Shown: positions 11,261 through 23,597, counted from the stretch's first letter. The stretch is DNA of 64,000 nucleotides from Cricetulus griseus (GCF_003668045.3 NC_048601.1:23807977-23871976), one strand, 5' to 3'. Numbers and translations: made by a program. Notes: a model not told the origin generated them from the sequence alone.

Positions 11261-12715
11261 TCACATCATCTCTCTCCATCAGCGGGAGCCCTGGGGTCCC
11301 CAGGATGTGGGGACAGGTCAGCTGCTGGGTTTGCTGGGGGACTGCACGCCCACACTGAGCCTTCCCTTCTGCTGGCTGGCTATGGCAGGATTCCTCTAGG
11401 CTGTTGACTCTGTCTTAGCCGGAAACAGGCTGGCCACCTTCAGCTCTATCAGTGTAGTTTGTCCTCAGGCTCCTCAGCCAAAGCCAGAGCCTGTGGCTGC
11501 TCTTTCCAAGGCCTCTGAGTCTGGAATTCATCCATGTAGAGCGATTCTTTTTTTTTTTTTTAACTCAAGTCATCGAACCTTGTCCTTTGTAGATGAAGTG
11601 AGAGTTACTGTCTTAGGACTGGCTCTGACTAGAAACCAGCTGCTGCCCAATGGCTGCAGTTCTGCAAAGGAATAGCTTATCTGTGAAGTGTGTTCCCACT
11701 CACACAGCCTGTTGTCCAATCGTCGTCGTCGTGTGTCCTGTAACTGGTAGTGATGGGTAACAGCTGGCACAGGTTCAGGAGGTGTTATCTCACAGAGGGT
11801 CAGAGTTTCGGTGAGCTGATCCAGTTGACATCTTCTCCCACGCAGTCATGGTGGGAGACATTGTGGACAAAACCCAAGCATGTAGGTAACCCAGACACAT
11901 ACGTTAGTTACTGGGGCAGACTGCCATGTGGTAGCCTGGTGCTAGCCGTGGTGTCCTGTGTAGTGATGTCTTCAGTCTGGCAGCTGTTAGAAATGACTGC
12001 AGGATTGGGCTTGAGGGTTTGTGCCTACACAGAGTGTGATGGAGACAGAAATGCCATGAGAAGGATGTGATGGGAGGGTGGTCTTGAGGGACAGAGTGAC
12101 AGCCCCATACTGCAAGCTGCCTTTCCCGGCTTTGCCATTCCGGGATTTCCTGCCTGAGCTGAGGAGGAGAGGCTGAGGTTAGTACTGTCCCCAGCTTTGT
12201 TCTTGTGAGACACAGAATCCAGCCCCAGGAGTGATGCCCACTTCGCTTACTCTATTTTGGTGGCCTGGGATTAAAGGGGTGGCTCACTTACCTTGGCCAG
12301 AAGTGTGTAAGAGTTTCAGGATTTTAATTGTGTATTATAAATACAGTAGAGTGGGGAGCATGCCCTTAAAATATGTCTCTAGGAACCTTGTGCCTATGTG
12401 AGCCTGAGTTGTTTGCCTGGTTAGTTTAAGAGGCTCTCATCTGAAGTCAAGTACACCCTGCCTCAAAAGGTGTTTTACTTGTGTCTGGGTTTAGGTGAGT
12501 GGCATGGAGATGGTTTTTCGGTCTGTCAGTGAAGCCCGGCTTTCCCCAGGCACCAACCCTGAGATGACAGTAGCCTGCACTGCACTACAGAGGTGGGTGG
12601 CCAGGCTCAGGTAATGAGTGGATAGTTTTACCTGAGTGCCTTGGGGGTATCTGAGGTCTGCTTGTTGTCCTCATCTTTTTGGGTTCCCACAGAAGGAGGG
12701 CAGTGCCTGGCCATG
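11261..12715. other. Unique intronic stretch
   Basis: A poly-T run at 11547-11561 and nothing else recognised. Confidence 0.4.
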
Positions 12716-13082
12716 TGTTACAGTTTGGATTTTGAGTGTTGCCCCAAGGCTCCCCCTCCTCCCCCCCAATGTTAAAAGGCTTTATTACTGGCTTGAGGCA
12801 CTATTGGAAGATGGTCTAACCTGGAGGCAGGTGTCAATACTAGTAGTTGGAAATTAGGTCACTGGGGGAATGTTGGTTCCCTTTGCTTTCTGTCTGCCAT
12901 GAGATAAACAGTTTCATTTCATCTACCTCACACTCAAACCGCGATGTCCTGAAGCGTCACAGGCCCAGAGTGATGGGGCCAAGTGATTGTAAACAAACCT
13001 TGGAAACTGTGAGTTAAAGAAGTGTTTCTTTCCTTTAGGTTGACTTTCTCAAGTCTTCTGTCGCAGCGAAAGAAGGCTAACA
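12716..13082 (+). mobile_element. Solo MaLR (MT/MST-like) LTR with 5-bp target duplication
   Basis: Begins TGTTACAGTTTGGAT and ends in GGCTAACA, the TG...CA form of MaLR LTRs. The 3' part reads aactgtgagttaaagaagtg and cagcgaaagaaggct, as in the family. The 5 bases before it (12711-12715, CCATG) repeat exactly after it (13083-13087). No internal region is attached, so it is a solo LTR of 367 bp. Confidence 0.85.
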
Positions 13083-13510
13083 CCATGGCAGGGTAAGGAA
13101 TGGGTAAAATAGGCCCAGCTCATAGTAGCAGTCATCCTGCCAGCCGTATTGCTTGGGGAGGTAAAGGCTGCTGGAGCCTCCTGTGTTTGTGTGTATGAGA
13201 TATAGGTGAGCCAGATGACATCACTAACATGTCAGCTGCCTTCCCGTGTGCTGGTGTCCCCAGCGGAGTCTTCTCTGAACCTGTTGCTCTTGGGAATGCC
13301 ATGGATAACGCACGACATTGGCTAGAGAACTGTGTGTGCCTTTCCGTTCCCCAAGCAGGCAGCAGGTAGTGAGTGCAGTTGTGTAGGGTGCCCTGTTCCG
13401 GCTAATCCACTCCTGGTTCTTTCAGAATGGCTTTGGAAATGGCTTGTTCCCAGTACCCTAAAGCTACATCTGCCATAATTGGTGCTCAGAGTTTGTTAGG
13501 TGGTTCCTTC
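13083..13510. other. Unique intronic stretch
   Basis: Nothing recognised. Confidence 0.4.
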
Positions 13511-13514
13511 CCCC

Positions 13515-13665
13515 TCCCTTTTTTGGGGAACAAGGTCTCTCTACATAGCCCTGGCTGTACTAGACTCACTGTGTAGACCAGGCTGATCCCAAACTCAGAG
13601 ATCCACCTGCCTCTGCCTCCCAAGTGCTGGGATTGAAGGCGTGCGCCACCACCATGCCTGGTTGA
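13515..13665 (-). repeat. B1 SINE, antisense
   Basis: acaaggtctctctacatagc, gtgtagaccaggctgatccc, gctgggattgaaggcgtgcg. Confidence 0.92.
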
Positions 13666-14560
13666 TGATACTCCCCCCAAAAACCGTGCCTTCCCCCTGC
13701 CTCGGTTCTAATCTGGTCCACCTTCATTCTAGCAACTGCTCATACCTGCTGGGTTCCATGTTCCAGGACCACATCCTCTTGGTTAGGCTCTGGCCATGCT
13801 GTTATGAAGGCCACTGGCCTCCCTGGCCCTGTGGGAACCACTGTAGCAACCAGTGTAGCAAAGTAGCAACCACTTCCCTGTCCCTTGCCTTGTGATCTGT
13901 TCTGTCCTGGCCTCGGGGTCCTGGCTTCCTTGCTTGGCACGCCATTGGCCCGCCATTGGCCCAGGGCCTAGAAGAAGGATGCTGCCAGTGTGCTGTAGCA
14001 CTTAGGCTAATTCTCTCCTTGGTTGGGAGTGGTGCCTCACTCTGTGTGTGTTGCTTTGGGCTGTTTTACAGTGAGCACGAATGGAGCAGAGGCAGACACT
14101 TGGTTGACAGACCTGCCATTCCTCTAGTCAGTGGCTGAGGAGATTTCCAGTGGGAGAGGTCTTTTAGTCTGTCTCATCTGGAGTGTTCATGAACAAGTGT
14201 GGATCTGAGCAGTGCATCTTCATGAGTGACCAGTGATGCTGGCTCCCTTTGCTCTGTGGAGGGCAGTGATGACCGGCCAGGTGTGAGTACAGTAGGGTGG
14301 TGTGGTACAAGCCACCAATTCAGAGGTAACTGGCAAAGCCGAGTCTGGCTAGGGCACAGACCTTCTGGCTTGTTTGCTTCTCCCTGTCTACTGCTCCTCA
14401 GTTGGGGTTACTTCCTGTTATTTGAAGACATGCTTGCCTCCTTCAGGAGTACCCAGGTACCCATATGGGGAGGAATTACAGGAATGGGCTGTGTGTGGAG
14501 AATGAGGCATTCACCTTTAGAACTCTGTTCATCTGTCTGGTATTTGGGGGCTTGTAGTGG
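13666..14560. other. Unique intronic stretch
   Basis: Nothing recognised; a short local duplication (cgccattggcc twice) is at 13939-13962. Confidence 0.4.
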
Positions 14561-14561
14561 T

Positions 14562-14688
14562 GGGGTTTGAGACAGGGTCTCTCAATGTAGCATTGGCTGG
14601 CCTGGAACTTGCTTTGTAGACCAGGCTGCAGATCTCCTGCCTTCCTGATGCTGGGGCTAAATGTGTGGGCCCCCACGTCTGGCTAGCT
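14562..14688 (-). repeat. B1 SINE, antisense
   Basis: gagacagggtctctcaatgt, ttgtagaccaggctgcagat, gatgctggggctaaatgtgt; it has a short internal deletion. Confidence 0.85.
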
Positions 14689-15229
14689 GTCTTGATTAGG
14701 GCAGATGAGGGATGGATTTGGAGTTAGCAGCCATGTGGGGAGACAGGGAACAGAGTGGGAGGCTGGCTGGGCCTGTCCCATGTGGTGAAGGACCTCTTCC
14801 AGGGACGACTGCCCTGCTTACCCGGGACTGACCTATTTCCCCACATCCTGGGAGTGCCAGGGCTGGCCAACCTGTTCTCACCTCTTGCTGGCCCCAATAG
14901 GAAGAGGTGGTTGTGTGTAGTTAATTTGGTCCTTCCTTTCTGGTACATTCTCATACCAAGGCTGTCAGGGCCATGCCTGTCACCTAGTCACACCTCCTAT
15001 CCTGTGCCGCACAGCCCCTGTCTGCTCCCATGCCCTCTGCAAGGAGAGCCTCTCTACTGGATAAACGCTAACATAGTCACAGAGTTCATCCCTCCCTGCC
15101 CGGCTGTCCTTCTCACCAACCCCATTGGCTGTGGGGTCACAGTGTCCCTTGTCCTAGTAGCCCCATAGCTCGTCTCTTCTCTCCTCCGTGTCCCCATACT
15201 CCCTTTCCCCCTTGCCTTGCCCTCCTCCA

Positions 15230-15230
<1 letters not shown>
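14689..15230. other. Unique intronic stretch
   Basis: No gene or repeat seen. Confidence 0.4.

Positions 15231-15282
<52 letters not shown>
15231..15282. repeat. (GT)n microsatellite
   Basis: About 25 uninterrupted GT units. Confidence 0.97.
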
Positions 15283-15283
<1 letters not shown>

Positions 15284-15411
15284 ACCTCTTGCTAGGTCCT
15301 GGGTGTCATTATGTGCATCTCAACCCCTGAGAGCCAAAGCTCCAGGGGGACAGGGCATCCACTGTTCTGCCCCTAGCACCTGACACTTAGGGGGCAGACA
15401 AATGTTTGTTG

Positions 15412-15722
15412 AATCCTCTTTTGTGTGTTGTATGGTGTATGCACATGTGTGTGGAGGTGAGATCAGAGGGGGACATGGGGTGTCCCGTCCTTTCACTCTG
15501 CCTTATTCTCTTGAGACAGGGTCTTTCACTGAACCTGGGTTTGGCTGGTAGTCAGCAAGTCCCAGCAATCTTTCTGCCCTCCATCCCTCACCCCTCCCCA
15601 TGTTGGGGTTGCTGGATGTATTTCGCCATGCCTAGCTTTTACTGTGGGTGCTAGAGATTTGAACTTACAACCTCATGTTTGTGTATGCAGCAAACAGTCT
15701 TTACTGCCGGACCATCTACCCA
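15412..15722 (-). repeat. Composite B1/B3-like (RSINE/B4 class) SINE, antisense
   Basis: tgtgtggaggtgagatcaga head, gagacagggtctttcactga middle, and gtgggtgctagagatttgaa to ccggaccatctaccca end. The exact family name is uncertain. Confidence 0.65.
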
Positions 15723-15759
15723 CCTCCATTATCTTCTTTTGTCATCTCTGTGTTGATCA

Positions 15760-15875
15760 GACACACCCGCACGCACGCACGCACACGCACACACTCGCGC
15801 ACACATACACATGCATGCACACACACACAAATACACATACACAGGCACGCACATAGACACACATACACAGAGGCG
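15760..15875. repeat. Degenerate (CA)/(CACG)n tract
   Basis: CACG, CACA and CATA units mixed over about 115 bases; alternating purine-pyrimidine throughout. Confidence 0.9.
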
Positions 15876-16239
15876 CTCATTGCCTGGTGACAGACAACAG
15901 CAGTGTTGGAGATGGAGGACTGCCCGGAGGAATAGATTGCCGGCGGGGACTGAAGAGACCAGTCCTCTGGGATGTCCCCTTGCACAGCCCCAGTCCAGAA
16001 CACACGTTTGAACCTGAAGCATCTGCTCACTGCTCCTGTATTCCTTCTGCATCCCCGGGAGACAATGGAGGAAAGACGGGAGGATGCAGCTTCCTTGGCT
16101 AACCCTGGGCCTAGCCTCCGAGGGCCTGTTACATCTGAGAAGTATCTTCATCTCTCTTTAGGTTTTCTTTCCCTTTATTTATCTTTAGTTTTCTGTTCCG
16201 GAATGATCCTGTTCACACACAGTTGAAGGTGTGCATTTC

Positions 16240-16320
16240 CTTAGCCTATCCTCCCAGATTGATGATAAGGGCCTCACACACACTCTAGGCAAGTGCTCCA
16301 TCACAGAGCCACGCCCCTGC
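16240..16320 (-). repeat. ID SINE fragment, antisense
   Basis: ctctaggcaagtgctccatc and acagagccacgccc match the ID body in reverse. Confidence 0.55.
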
Positions 16321-17027
16321 CTTGACCTCTCTAGTTCTTTGCTGCTCCTCTTCGGCTAGCGGACAGCTACCACAGGCATGTGCCCCTCATGTGCCCACCT
16401 TAGGGGCAGTCCTGCCTGCTCGCTGCTGTGTGCTTGTGCTGTGGTCCACTCCACCAGTCCTTGGCCAGAGTTCACCTCGTTTCTTCATTAAAGAGGGGAA
16501 TGTGTTCCAGCTTTGGCAGAACGTGGGTGAGACTGAGGAGGCTGGGACTCATTTGGGGAGGGAGACAGCCAGGCTGGGGCTCAGCTTTCTTTTCCTTCTT
16601 GTATAATAGCTTCCAGTTATTACTGTCATTGTCTCTCCTAGGGGTGAGCTCAGATTGATCTTTGAGAGCATTGCTTTTTAAGGAACAATGTATGGACCAC
16701 ATGGCCTGAGAAGCTAAAGTAACCTTGGCTGGGTGAAGTCTCAGCTGCTGAGTTCAGAAACCTTGGGCTGGAGGAGCTTCCTGGTGGCAGGGCTTTTCTG
16801 CAGGAGGTGACCACAGAAGGTGAGCAGCTGGCAACGCCTGTACTGCACTGAAGACTGAGTATCCCTCATCTCGATGCTTTGGGACCAGACGTGTCAGGTT
16901 ACCTTATGGTTAGGTGTGGCCGCTGGATCTCCAGCTGTCTTATCTCTGTCTCCCAGGAAAACAGAAGACAGATGTCTGAGTGCGTTTTCTGTAATTTATA
17001 ATGAGTAGAAGTTGAAATCTACTTATG
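16321..17027. other. Unique intronic stretch
   Basis: Nothing recognised. Confidence 0.4.
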
Positions 17028-17150
17028 GTGGTGCACAGCCGAGAATCAGGAGTTCAAGGTTATCTTCTGCTACCTAGCAAGGTCAAGGGTAGCTTGGGCT
17101 TCATGAGATGCCCGCCCCCCCCCCCCAAAAAAAAAAAAAAAGAAAGGAAA
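17028..17150 (+). repeat. B4/B1-derived SINE end with C-run and A tail
   Basis: caggagttcaaggttatctt is the B1/B4 middle. It runs into a C run at 17114-17126 and an A tail to 17142. Confidence 0.65.
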
Positions 17151-17884
17151 AAGTTTTGGTTTGTTTGTTTTAATTTTGGTTCATGTTTCTGGAAGCCAAG
17201 AACCTTAGAAGTGACACTGGTATCATGTCAACATCTGGTGAGATCTTCCTGCTCTGTCAAACTGTAATGGAGGTCACCGGAGCAGGCACACTGGCAGGGG
17301 TTTACATTCCATAAAGTCACTGATCCCACCACGGAGACACCAAACTCTTGGGCTTTTCTAGCCTCGGTTATCCCCTGATGGCTCTGCCTCAAGGCGCATG
17401 AGCTTCAGTGTCGCAAGTCCTAACCGTAGCAGGAAAGAGTGGAAAGACCACTTTCTCTGGGGGATGTGGATATTTCACAGCTTTACGGATCTTTCTGGAA
17501 GATACACCCATGTCTTCTGTCTCATAGCCAGTATCTATGGAACAGTCAAGCTAGCCCTCAAGGAAGGCTGGTAAATGCCATTTTGTAAATGAACAAGCTG
17601 GAGTTCTCCTGTAGGGCTTGCTTCCTTGCTGGGTTTGGAGTGTTAGACATTGTCACTTCCTGCCTCGTGGGAATCCGGTTCTTCCTCCCTGTGTCCTGGG
17701 GACCTGGAGAAGACCTAGGTGTAAAGTCCATGTAGACCTACTTAGGCTGGATGGCCTTAGTCCTCTCCTTTGTCCTCTTTCCTTGGAAAGGTCAGTGGGA
17801 AGCTGTAGGTGAGGTCTCCCTGGCCTGCAGTGACAGTGTCCCCTGTGTCACTTTTACAACTGCACTGTGATCTGTGAGAACAGG
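17151..17884. other. Unique intronic stretch
   Basis: Nothing recognised. Confidence 0.4.
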
Positions 17885-18227
17885 TGTCTTAGGGTTTCTG
17901 TTACTGTGAAGAGACACCATGACCACAGCAACTCCTATAAAGGACAATATTTAATTGGGGTGACTTGCTTATAGTTCAGAAGTTTAGTTCATTATTGTGG
18001 TGGTGGGAAGCAAGACAGCATGCAGGCAGACATGGTGCTGGAGAGGGAGCTGAGGGTTCTTACATCTTAACCCATAGGCAACAGGAAGTGGTCTATTTCA
18101 CTGGGTATGGCTTGAGCATATATGGGACCTCAAAGTCTGCCTCCACAGGGACACACTTCCTCCAACAAGACCACACTTCCTAATAGTGCCACTCCCTTTG
18201 GGGACCATTTCCTTCCAAACCATCATA
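17885..18227 (-). repeat. 3' LTR of the antisense MaLR element
   Basis: 343 bp; in minus orientation it starts TATGATGGTTTGG and ends CTAAGACA, so the first base pair of the expected TG start has changed. Confidence 0.8.
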
Positions 18228-18962
18228 TTCTACTTTATGGTCCCAAAGGCTTGTAGCCATATCATAATGCAAAAATGCATCCAGCCCAACTTCAAAAGTC
18301 CCCATAGCCTATCATAGTCTCAAGCTTATTTAAAAGTCTAAAGTTCAAAGTCTCTTCTGAGCTTCATGCAGTGTCTTAACTGTAATCCCCTGTAAAATCA
18401 AAATCAAAAAGCAGATCACATACTTCCAACATAACAATGGCACAGGATATGCACTACCATTCCAAAACACAGGGAAGGGAGCATAGTGAGGAAACACTGG
18501 ACCAAAGCAAGACCAAAGCCAGCTGGGCCCACTCCACACTCTGCATCTCCTTATCGGATGTCAAATGCTCCTCAGATCTCCGACTCTGTTCAGCTTTCTT
18601 GACTGCAACACACTTCTTTCTCCTGGGCTGGTTCCACTCCCTGCTAGCAGCTTTCCTCAGCAGGTATCCCACGGCTCTGGCAGCTCCACCTTAGGTCTCC
18701 AAGGCAGCCCAGACTTCCTCTTTACAACTTCTTACAATGGCTCCTCTAGGCCTCCATTTAGGGACACTCCTGCTAACATGCCTGGCCTCAGTGGCTTTCC
18801 TCAATTGTGGAGGCAAATTCCATAGCCCCTTTCTTCTGTCCTTAACTCCAGAACCAGATGGATGAAGTTGTCAAGTTCTGCTGCTTACTGGGGCTGGAAC
18901 ATGGCCCCCTTATTCAATTATATCTGTACCAACTCTCTGTTTTCAGCAGTTACCGTCACTGC

Positions 18963-19075
18963 CTAAGCTTGGCTGTCCAGGAACTTGCTTTGTAGATCAA
19001 GCTCAGAGATCTGCCAGCCTCTGCCTTCCCTGTGCTGGGATTGAAAGAGTGGACCATCACACCTGGCTCTTGGTT
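18963..19075 (-). repeat. B1 SINE fragment nested in the MaLR internal region
   Basis: gtagatcaagctcagagatc, gtgctgggattgaaagagtg and accatcacacctggct identify a 5'-truncated B1. The matching part of the second MaLR element (62401-63663) lacks it. Confidence 0.8.
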
Positions 19076-19632
19076 TCTCTTTAATTCCTTTTTACAAGTT
19101 GGAAATTTGTCTGGATGGGATCTTGCCCTGAGGCTATCGCTCCCTTTATTCCCTTTTTAAATCTGTTTATCTCCAGCTCCCTTCTACTTCTGGTGCTCCC
19201 TTTTCCCTCAGAGTTTACATTTTTCTGCTCCTTTTCATTATAAATCTGTGTAAGAATAACCAAGTAATAACCACACAACAGAGTCTATACCAGGCTGCAA
19301 TGAGATTGCCTCTGCCAACAGAATTATCCAAAACTCTTCACCTTAGCCTCAGGCAGACTCTTCAGACAAGAGCAGAAAGCAGCCACTTCACCAGAATGTC
19401 ACATGTATGATCTCTAGGCAGCATACTAAAACTCTTCACCTCTGAAACCTCTTGAGCCAGCCCCTCGCAGTTCAAATCATTCTCAGCACCATTGTCTTCC
19501 ATGTTCCTACTAGCATGGCCCATTAAACAGTGCTTCAATCATTCCACTGCTTACCCAACCCAGCAAACCAAAGTCCAGACAAAAACATGGTCAGGCCTAT
19601 CACAGAGATACCCCAGTCCTGGTATCAACTTC

Positions 19633-19968
19633 TGTCCTAGTCAGGGTCTCTATTGCTGGGAAGAGACACCATGACCATGGCAACTCTTGTAAAGGAAGAC
19701 ATTTCATTGGGTTGGCTAGATTACAGTGTAGAGGTTTGGTCCATTATTGTCATGGTGAGAGCATGGCAGCATGCTGGCAGACATGGTGCTGGAGAAGGAG
19801 CTGAGAGTTCTGACATCTTGACCTGCAGGCAACAGGAAGTGGTCTGTTTCTCGGGGTGTGGTTCAAAGACCTCAAAGCCCACCTCCACAGTGACACATTT
19901 CCTTAACAAGGCCACACCTCCTAATAATGCCACTCTCTTTGGGGGTCATTTTCCTCCAAACCACCACA
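19633..19968 (-). repeat. 5' LTR of the antisense MaLR element
   Basis: 336 bp, from TGTCCTAGTCAGGG to CCACCACA on the plus strand; TG...CA is intact in both readings. Confidence 0.8.
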
Positions 19969-20599
19969 GCAGTTACTACTAAAAACACTGGAGCTCCTTT
20001 TCTGCTTCTTTTATTCTGTTTTGCCCACAAACTGTTTCCAAACATCACTTAATGGCCTACAATGAGTTTTATGACCAAACTGAAATCACTCCTCTTCCCC
20101 GGACCCTGGGACCTAGGAAACATGGGCTCTGCACCTACTCAGCTAGCAAGCCAGAGACTTTCCAGTCTCTAGTGCAAACCTTCTGTGACCTTAGCCTGGG
20201 ACTTCCAAGCCCGGAGAGCTGTTTCCACTTCCTACATGAATACACGGAGGTGTAGAGAAATAGACCTGTCAAGAGAACCTTGGGGTTCTGGTTTGTCTTC
20301 AGGAACAGTGCCCTGGAGTGGCCTGAAAGAACACCCATCTTGAGACTTATAACATGCGAGAATGACCAGATGACAACATGCTGGAGTGTGGGCAGGAGTG
20401 CAGGTGAGCGCTGGTTCTTAGTGGAGACCTCGGTCACACTGTCGCCATGCCTCAGTTTCCGCAGGAGTGGAGAGCCGTTGGGCTGGGTAGGAGCTGGGCT
20501 AGATCAGTAAGTGGCAGCCACTACCTGCTGGTAGTGTCTTTTGATTCTTAATTGTGGCCACTTTCCTACCCTGAAATTAGGGAGAATTTGAAGGCTCTG

Positions 20600-20805
20600 G
20601 CAGGGGAAAGGTAGTAGTAGCTCATAGTGTTCATTTTTCAGAGATTACCATGTGCTAGACATTCTGTGGGGATTAAATCATTGCCATTTATCCTGAGAAA
20701 AATCAGAGAGGCTGAGTGGATTATTATAGTCACACAGCTTCCTCATAACTACAGAAAAAGATCTGAATCCAATTCTGTTTGACTCAAAACTTTTGGCCTT
20801 AGCCA
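20600..20805 (+). repeat. MIR SINE, ancient
   Basis: accatgtgctagacattctg, tggggattaaatcattgcca and tagtcacacagcttcctcat follow MIR core and 3' order. Confidence 0.75.
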
Positions 20806-20814
20806 TATGGGGAT

Positions 20815-20940
20815 TTTTGTCTCTTTTTCATTCAATCAAGTGTTCCAGGCACAGTTTCAAGAGCTAAAGATAACGGCAATAAGCAAAGCAGGCAAAAATT
20901 CCTACCCCATGGAGCTTGCATCCTAGCAAAGGAGAATTTC
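20815..20940 (+). repeat. Ancient mammalian-wide repeat (L2/MIR class)
   Basis: tcattcaatcaagtgttcca ... cctaccccatggagcttgca ... tctagcaaagg-like end. Family uncertain. Confidence 0.5.
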
Positions 20941-21542
20941 TCTGCTCTCACTATCAGATTCTTCTATCACATTTTTCTAATCCCATCGTGGATATAAATA
21001 TCACGGTCTTTCTCTAGTTCCCTAGGGGTCTCTGCCTATGTCCACTTGTGCCAGAGAGCATCAGGATGGCTCACACACCCAGGCTGTCCTGTGCAGTGTG
21101 GTTGCTTACCAGCCATTGAGGGAAAGATTTGGCTTTCAAGGTGGGAGACCCAGGGCTTGCCCTGAGCTGTTCTTATTTATCAAGTTCACTTGCTGGTGCT
21201 TTTCATTTGGAGCTGGGCCTGGGCCTTGTGGACAGAGGACAAGGTCAGCAATGTGTTTTTGTCGGTGTTGGGATTAGACAGTGCCTGGAGACTGGTACTT
21301 TCCTTTGACTCTTGGACAGAGGAAGGGATGGGCCAGAAGAGTACTTCCTGCCATCCTGTGTCCGAGGCCTGTTGAATGAGAGCTCTAGGTTTGATGTTGC
21401 CACTGGTGTTCTGATGTTGGGGATTGATGGGAATCATCACTGTTGTCATCTCTAGCTGTGTATCGGGCACAGGCCCAGATTTTTCACGTGTTACCACCTT
21501 CCTCTGAGGTTTGTTTGGTTCTTGTTTGTTTCATTTCTGTTT
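20941..21542. other. Unique intronic stretch
   Basis: Nothing recognised. Confidence 0.4.
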
Positions 21543-21713
21543 TTTGTGTATGGGTGTCTTGCCAGCATTTGTGTCTGTAGACCAGTACATACAGAACCAG
21601 AAGAGGCCAGAAGAGGGTTTTGGATCTCCTGGAACTGGAGTTATATGGGTGCTGGGAATTGAACCTGGGTCCTCAGGAAGTACACTTGACCACCGAGCCT
21701 TCTCTCCAGCCCT
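21543..21713 (-). repeat. B3/B2 SINE, antisense
   Basis: aagaggccagaagagggttt, ggaactggagttatatgggt and tggccaccgagcc-like end (gaccaccgagccttctctcc). Confidence 0.9.
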
Positions 21714-22089
21714 CAGACTGTCTTATTTTGCAATCAGGAAAACAGGTTAAGAAATCCCACCTCAAGTCACGTGTGTAGAAAGGCTCATGCTCTCTCCAGA
21801 ACTTGAGAGTCATGGCTCTCACTAGCCCTCCTCTGGGCTGCCCAGCTTGTGGATAGATTTTTCTGTAACTTTGCAACAAACCACAGAAACTTAAGTAGTT
21901 TTTGTGATATAACATTGGTTCATTGGTGGGCATCATTCTCTCTTCATTTTCCTTTTATCCCTCCCTTCCCTCAAAATATCCCCAGGTTGGGCTGGTTCTG
22001 CCCCAGGGCCAGAACTGCAGCAGATTTGAACAGACTGTGCGAGTGGAGTGGAGTGGCAAATTTGAGGATCAGGACTCCAGCTTGTCCTG

Positions 22090-22342
22090 TGTCTTAGTTT
22101 ATTTTGTACTATATACTAAATACCACAGACTGACACAGTTCTGGAGGCCAGGAAGTCCCAAAGTGTGGAACCCAGCCAGGGCCTTTTTGCTGCTGTCTCA
22201 TGTGGCAGAAGGGCAAGCTGGCAGGAGGTACCAGTCAGAGGAAGCCAGCCCAACCCAGTTTCTTCTTGGTAACCCATCCTGTGACTGTGGCATTAAACTC
22301 TTTCCTAAGGGTGGAACCCTCAAAGCCCTTTCCGTAACCTTA
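22090..22342 (-). mobile_element. Older MaLR (MST/MLT-like) LTR fragment, antisense
   Basis: Opens tgtcttagtttattttgta, then aaataccacagactgacaca, cagttctggaggccaggaag and catgtggcagaagggcaagc; truncated before the far end. Confidence 0.65.
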
Positions 22343-22343
22343 G

Positions 22344-22457
22344 GTTTTTGTTGGTTTTTGTTTTTGTGACAGTTCATGCTGGCCTGAAACTGGTGATCCC
22401 CCTGCCTCAGCTTTTCCAGGCACTGGCATTACAAGCATGCAGCATCACGCCTGGCCC
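22344..22457 (-). repeat. B1-like SINE, antisense, diverged
   Basis: gtgacagttcatgctggcct ... ggcattacaagcatgcagca ... cacgcctggcccc. Confidence 0.7.
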
Positions 22458-23597
22458 CTGATCCACCTCTCTGCTCCTACAGTGACTGCTAAGCTTCAAG
22501 AGTGTCAGAGGGGACTTCACACCACAGTCCCTGGTGCAGAGCTAAGAAGTGTGTGCAGGAGGCTCGCATAGTAGGTCTTACAGGAAAGCACCAGTGTGGG
22601 TAGAGTCTAGAGAGAAGGGGCTTCTGGGAGTCGGGAGCATCTCCCCACTTAGAGCAGCTGGTTCTAGGTTGGAGAGATTGCTGCCTATGGAAGGTTGAGT
22701 CTCGGCAAGTCCAGTCCTGTGCCTTTACAGGAAGCAGAGACTCCCAGCCTTCCAGTCGGCTCTACCTTGGGTACTTGGTTTTTTTGTTTACTCTTGCAGG
22801 GCACCCCCTGGAAATGTTACTGTTGAATTTTCTAGAAGTGAATTACTATGGCTGTCTTACTATACCGTAACAGAAAAGCCATTTGACTTTATGATAGCCG
22901 GTAGCAATTGTTCCTTTCCTTGGGTGGATTTGAGGCTGGCCTTGAACAAGTAGGTGCTTCTGTGCTGAGGTGTTCCACTCGCTGAGTAGAAATTAGTAAG
23001 TGTCGGGTGTGTGTGCCGTGAGAGAAGCTCGTGGGCCCTCATCGGGGACCGTGGGGAAGGGTTGCTGTATATACCCCGTGTTCTGCCGCTTCCTATTGCT
23101 CACCTCTGTTCTCAGTTCAGATGTGCAGTTGCATTTGGAGCAGACAGGCCCTTTTCAGTGACAATTCCCCTGCCTCTGCCCTGGCTCTGATTCCCACTTC
23201 AGTACTCTGTTCCCGTGCCACTTTGCTGTTTATAAATGGCACACTGCAGGCTGTAGTGGTCTGAGCCCTTGTTTCTGTCTCGAGGAACTAACTGAGTGAA
23301 CAAGGGTAGTACCACCGCCTGAGACAGTGAAGGAAGTGGCCCAGCCAGGAAGCCGAGAGCATCACTAGATGTTGAGACCACTGCTCTGTCCTTTCTTTTG
23401 GGAGACTTGGCACAGGGTGGAGCCGACTATGGGGCACTGTGAGCAGTGAGGGTTAAGGGCAGATAGCTCACAGAACAACCTGTCTGGTAGCCAGGTGTCT
23501 GCATGGCTTTAAGCCTCTAGGCCATTGGGTGGTGGAGTGGTTGAATTTCCCTCTCTAAGACACTGTTCCCTTTGGCCTGTAGGCACCATCACCATGG
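22458..23597. other. Unique intronic stretch
   Basis: Nothing recognised. Confidence 0.4.

Larger units (their letters stand above)
17885..19968 (-). mobile_element. Two-LTR MaLR (MT/ORR1-type) retrotransposon, antisense to MICAL3
   Basis: LTR copies at 17885-18227 and 19633-19968 read alike in the same direction: each opens TGTC-TAG, then agagacaccatgaccac/t, gacatggtgctggaga and ctaataatgcc/ctaatagtgcc. Between them are 1405 bp of internal sequence. On the minus strand the region just inside the 5' LTR (right side) reads gataccaggactgggg, as expected of an ERVL/MaLR primer-binding zone. MaLR internal regions code for no protein, and none is seen. A B1 sits inside. The flanking 5-mers (acagg and gcagt) are not identical. 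Confidence 0.85.

Noticed and set aside
15729..16151. 140-codon frame with long Cys/Val/Met runs
   Set aside because: The low-complexity part is a translated CA/GT tract and the rest has no homology I recognise.
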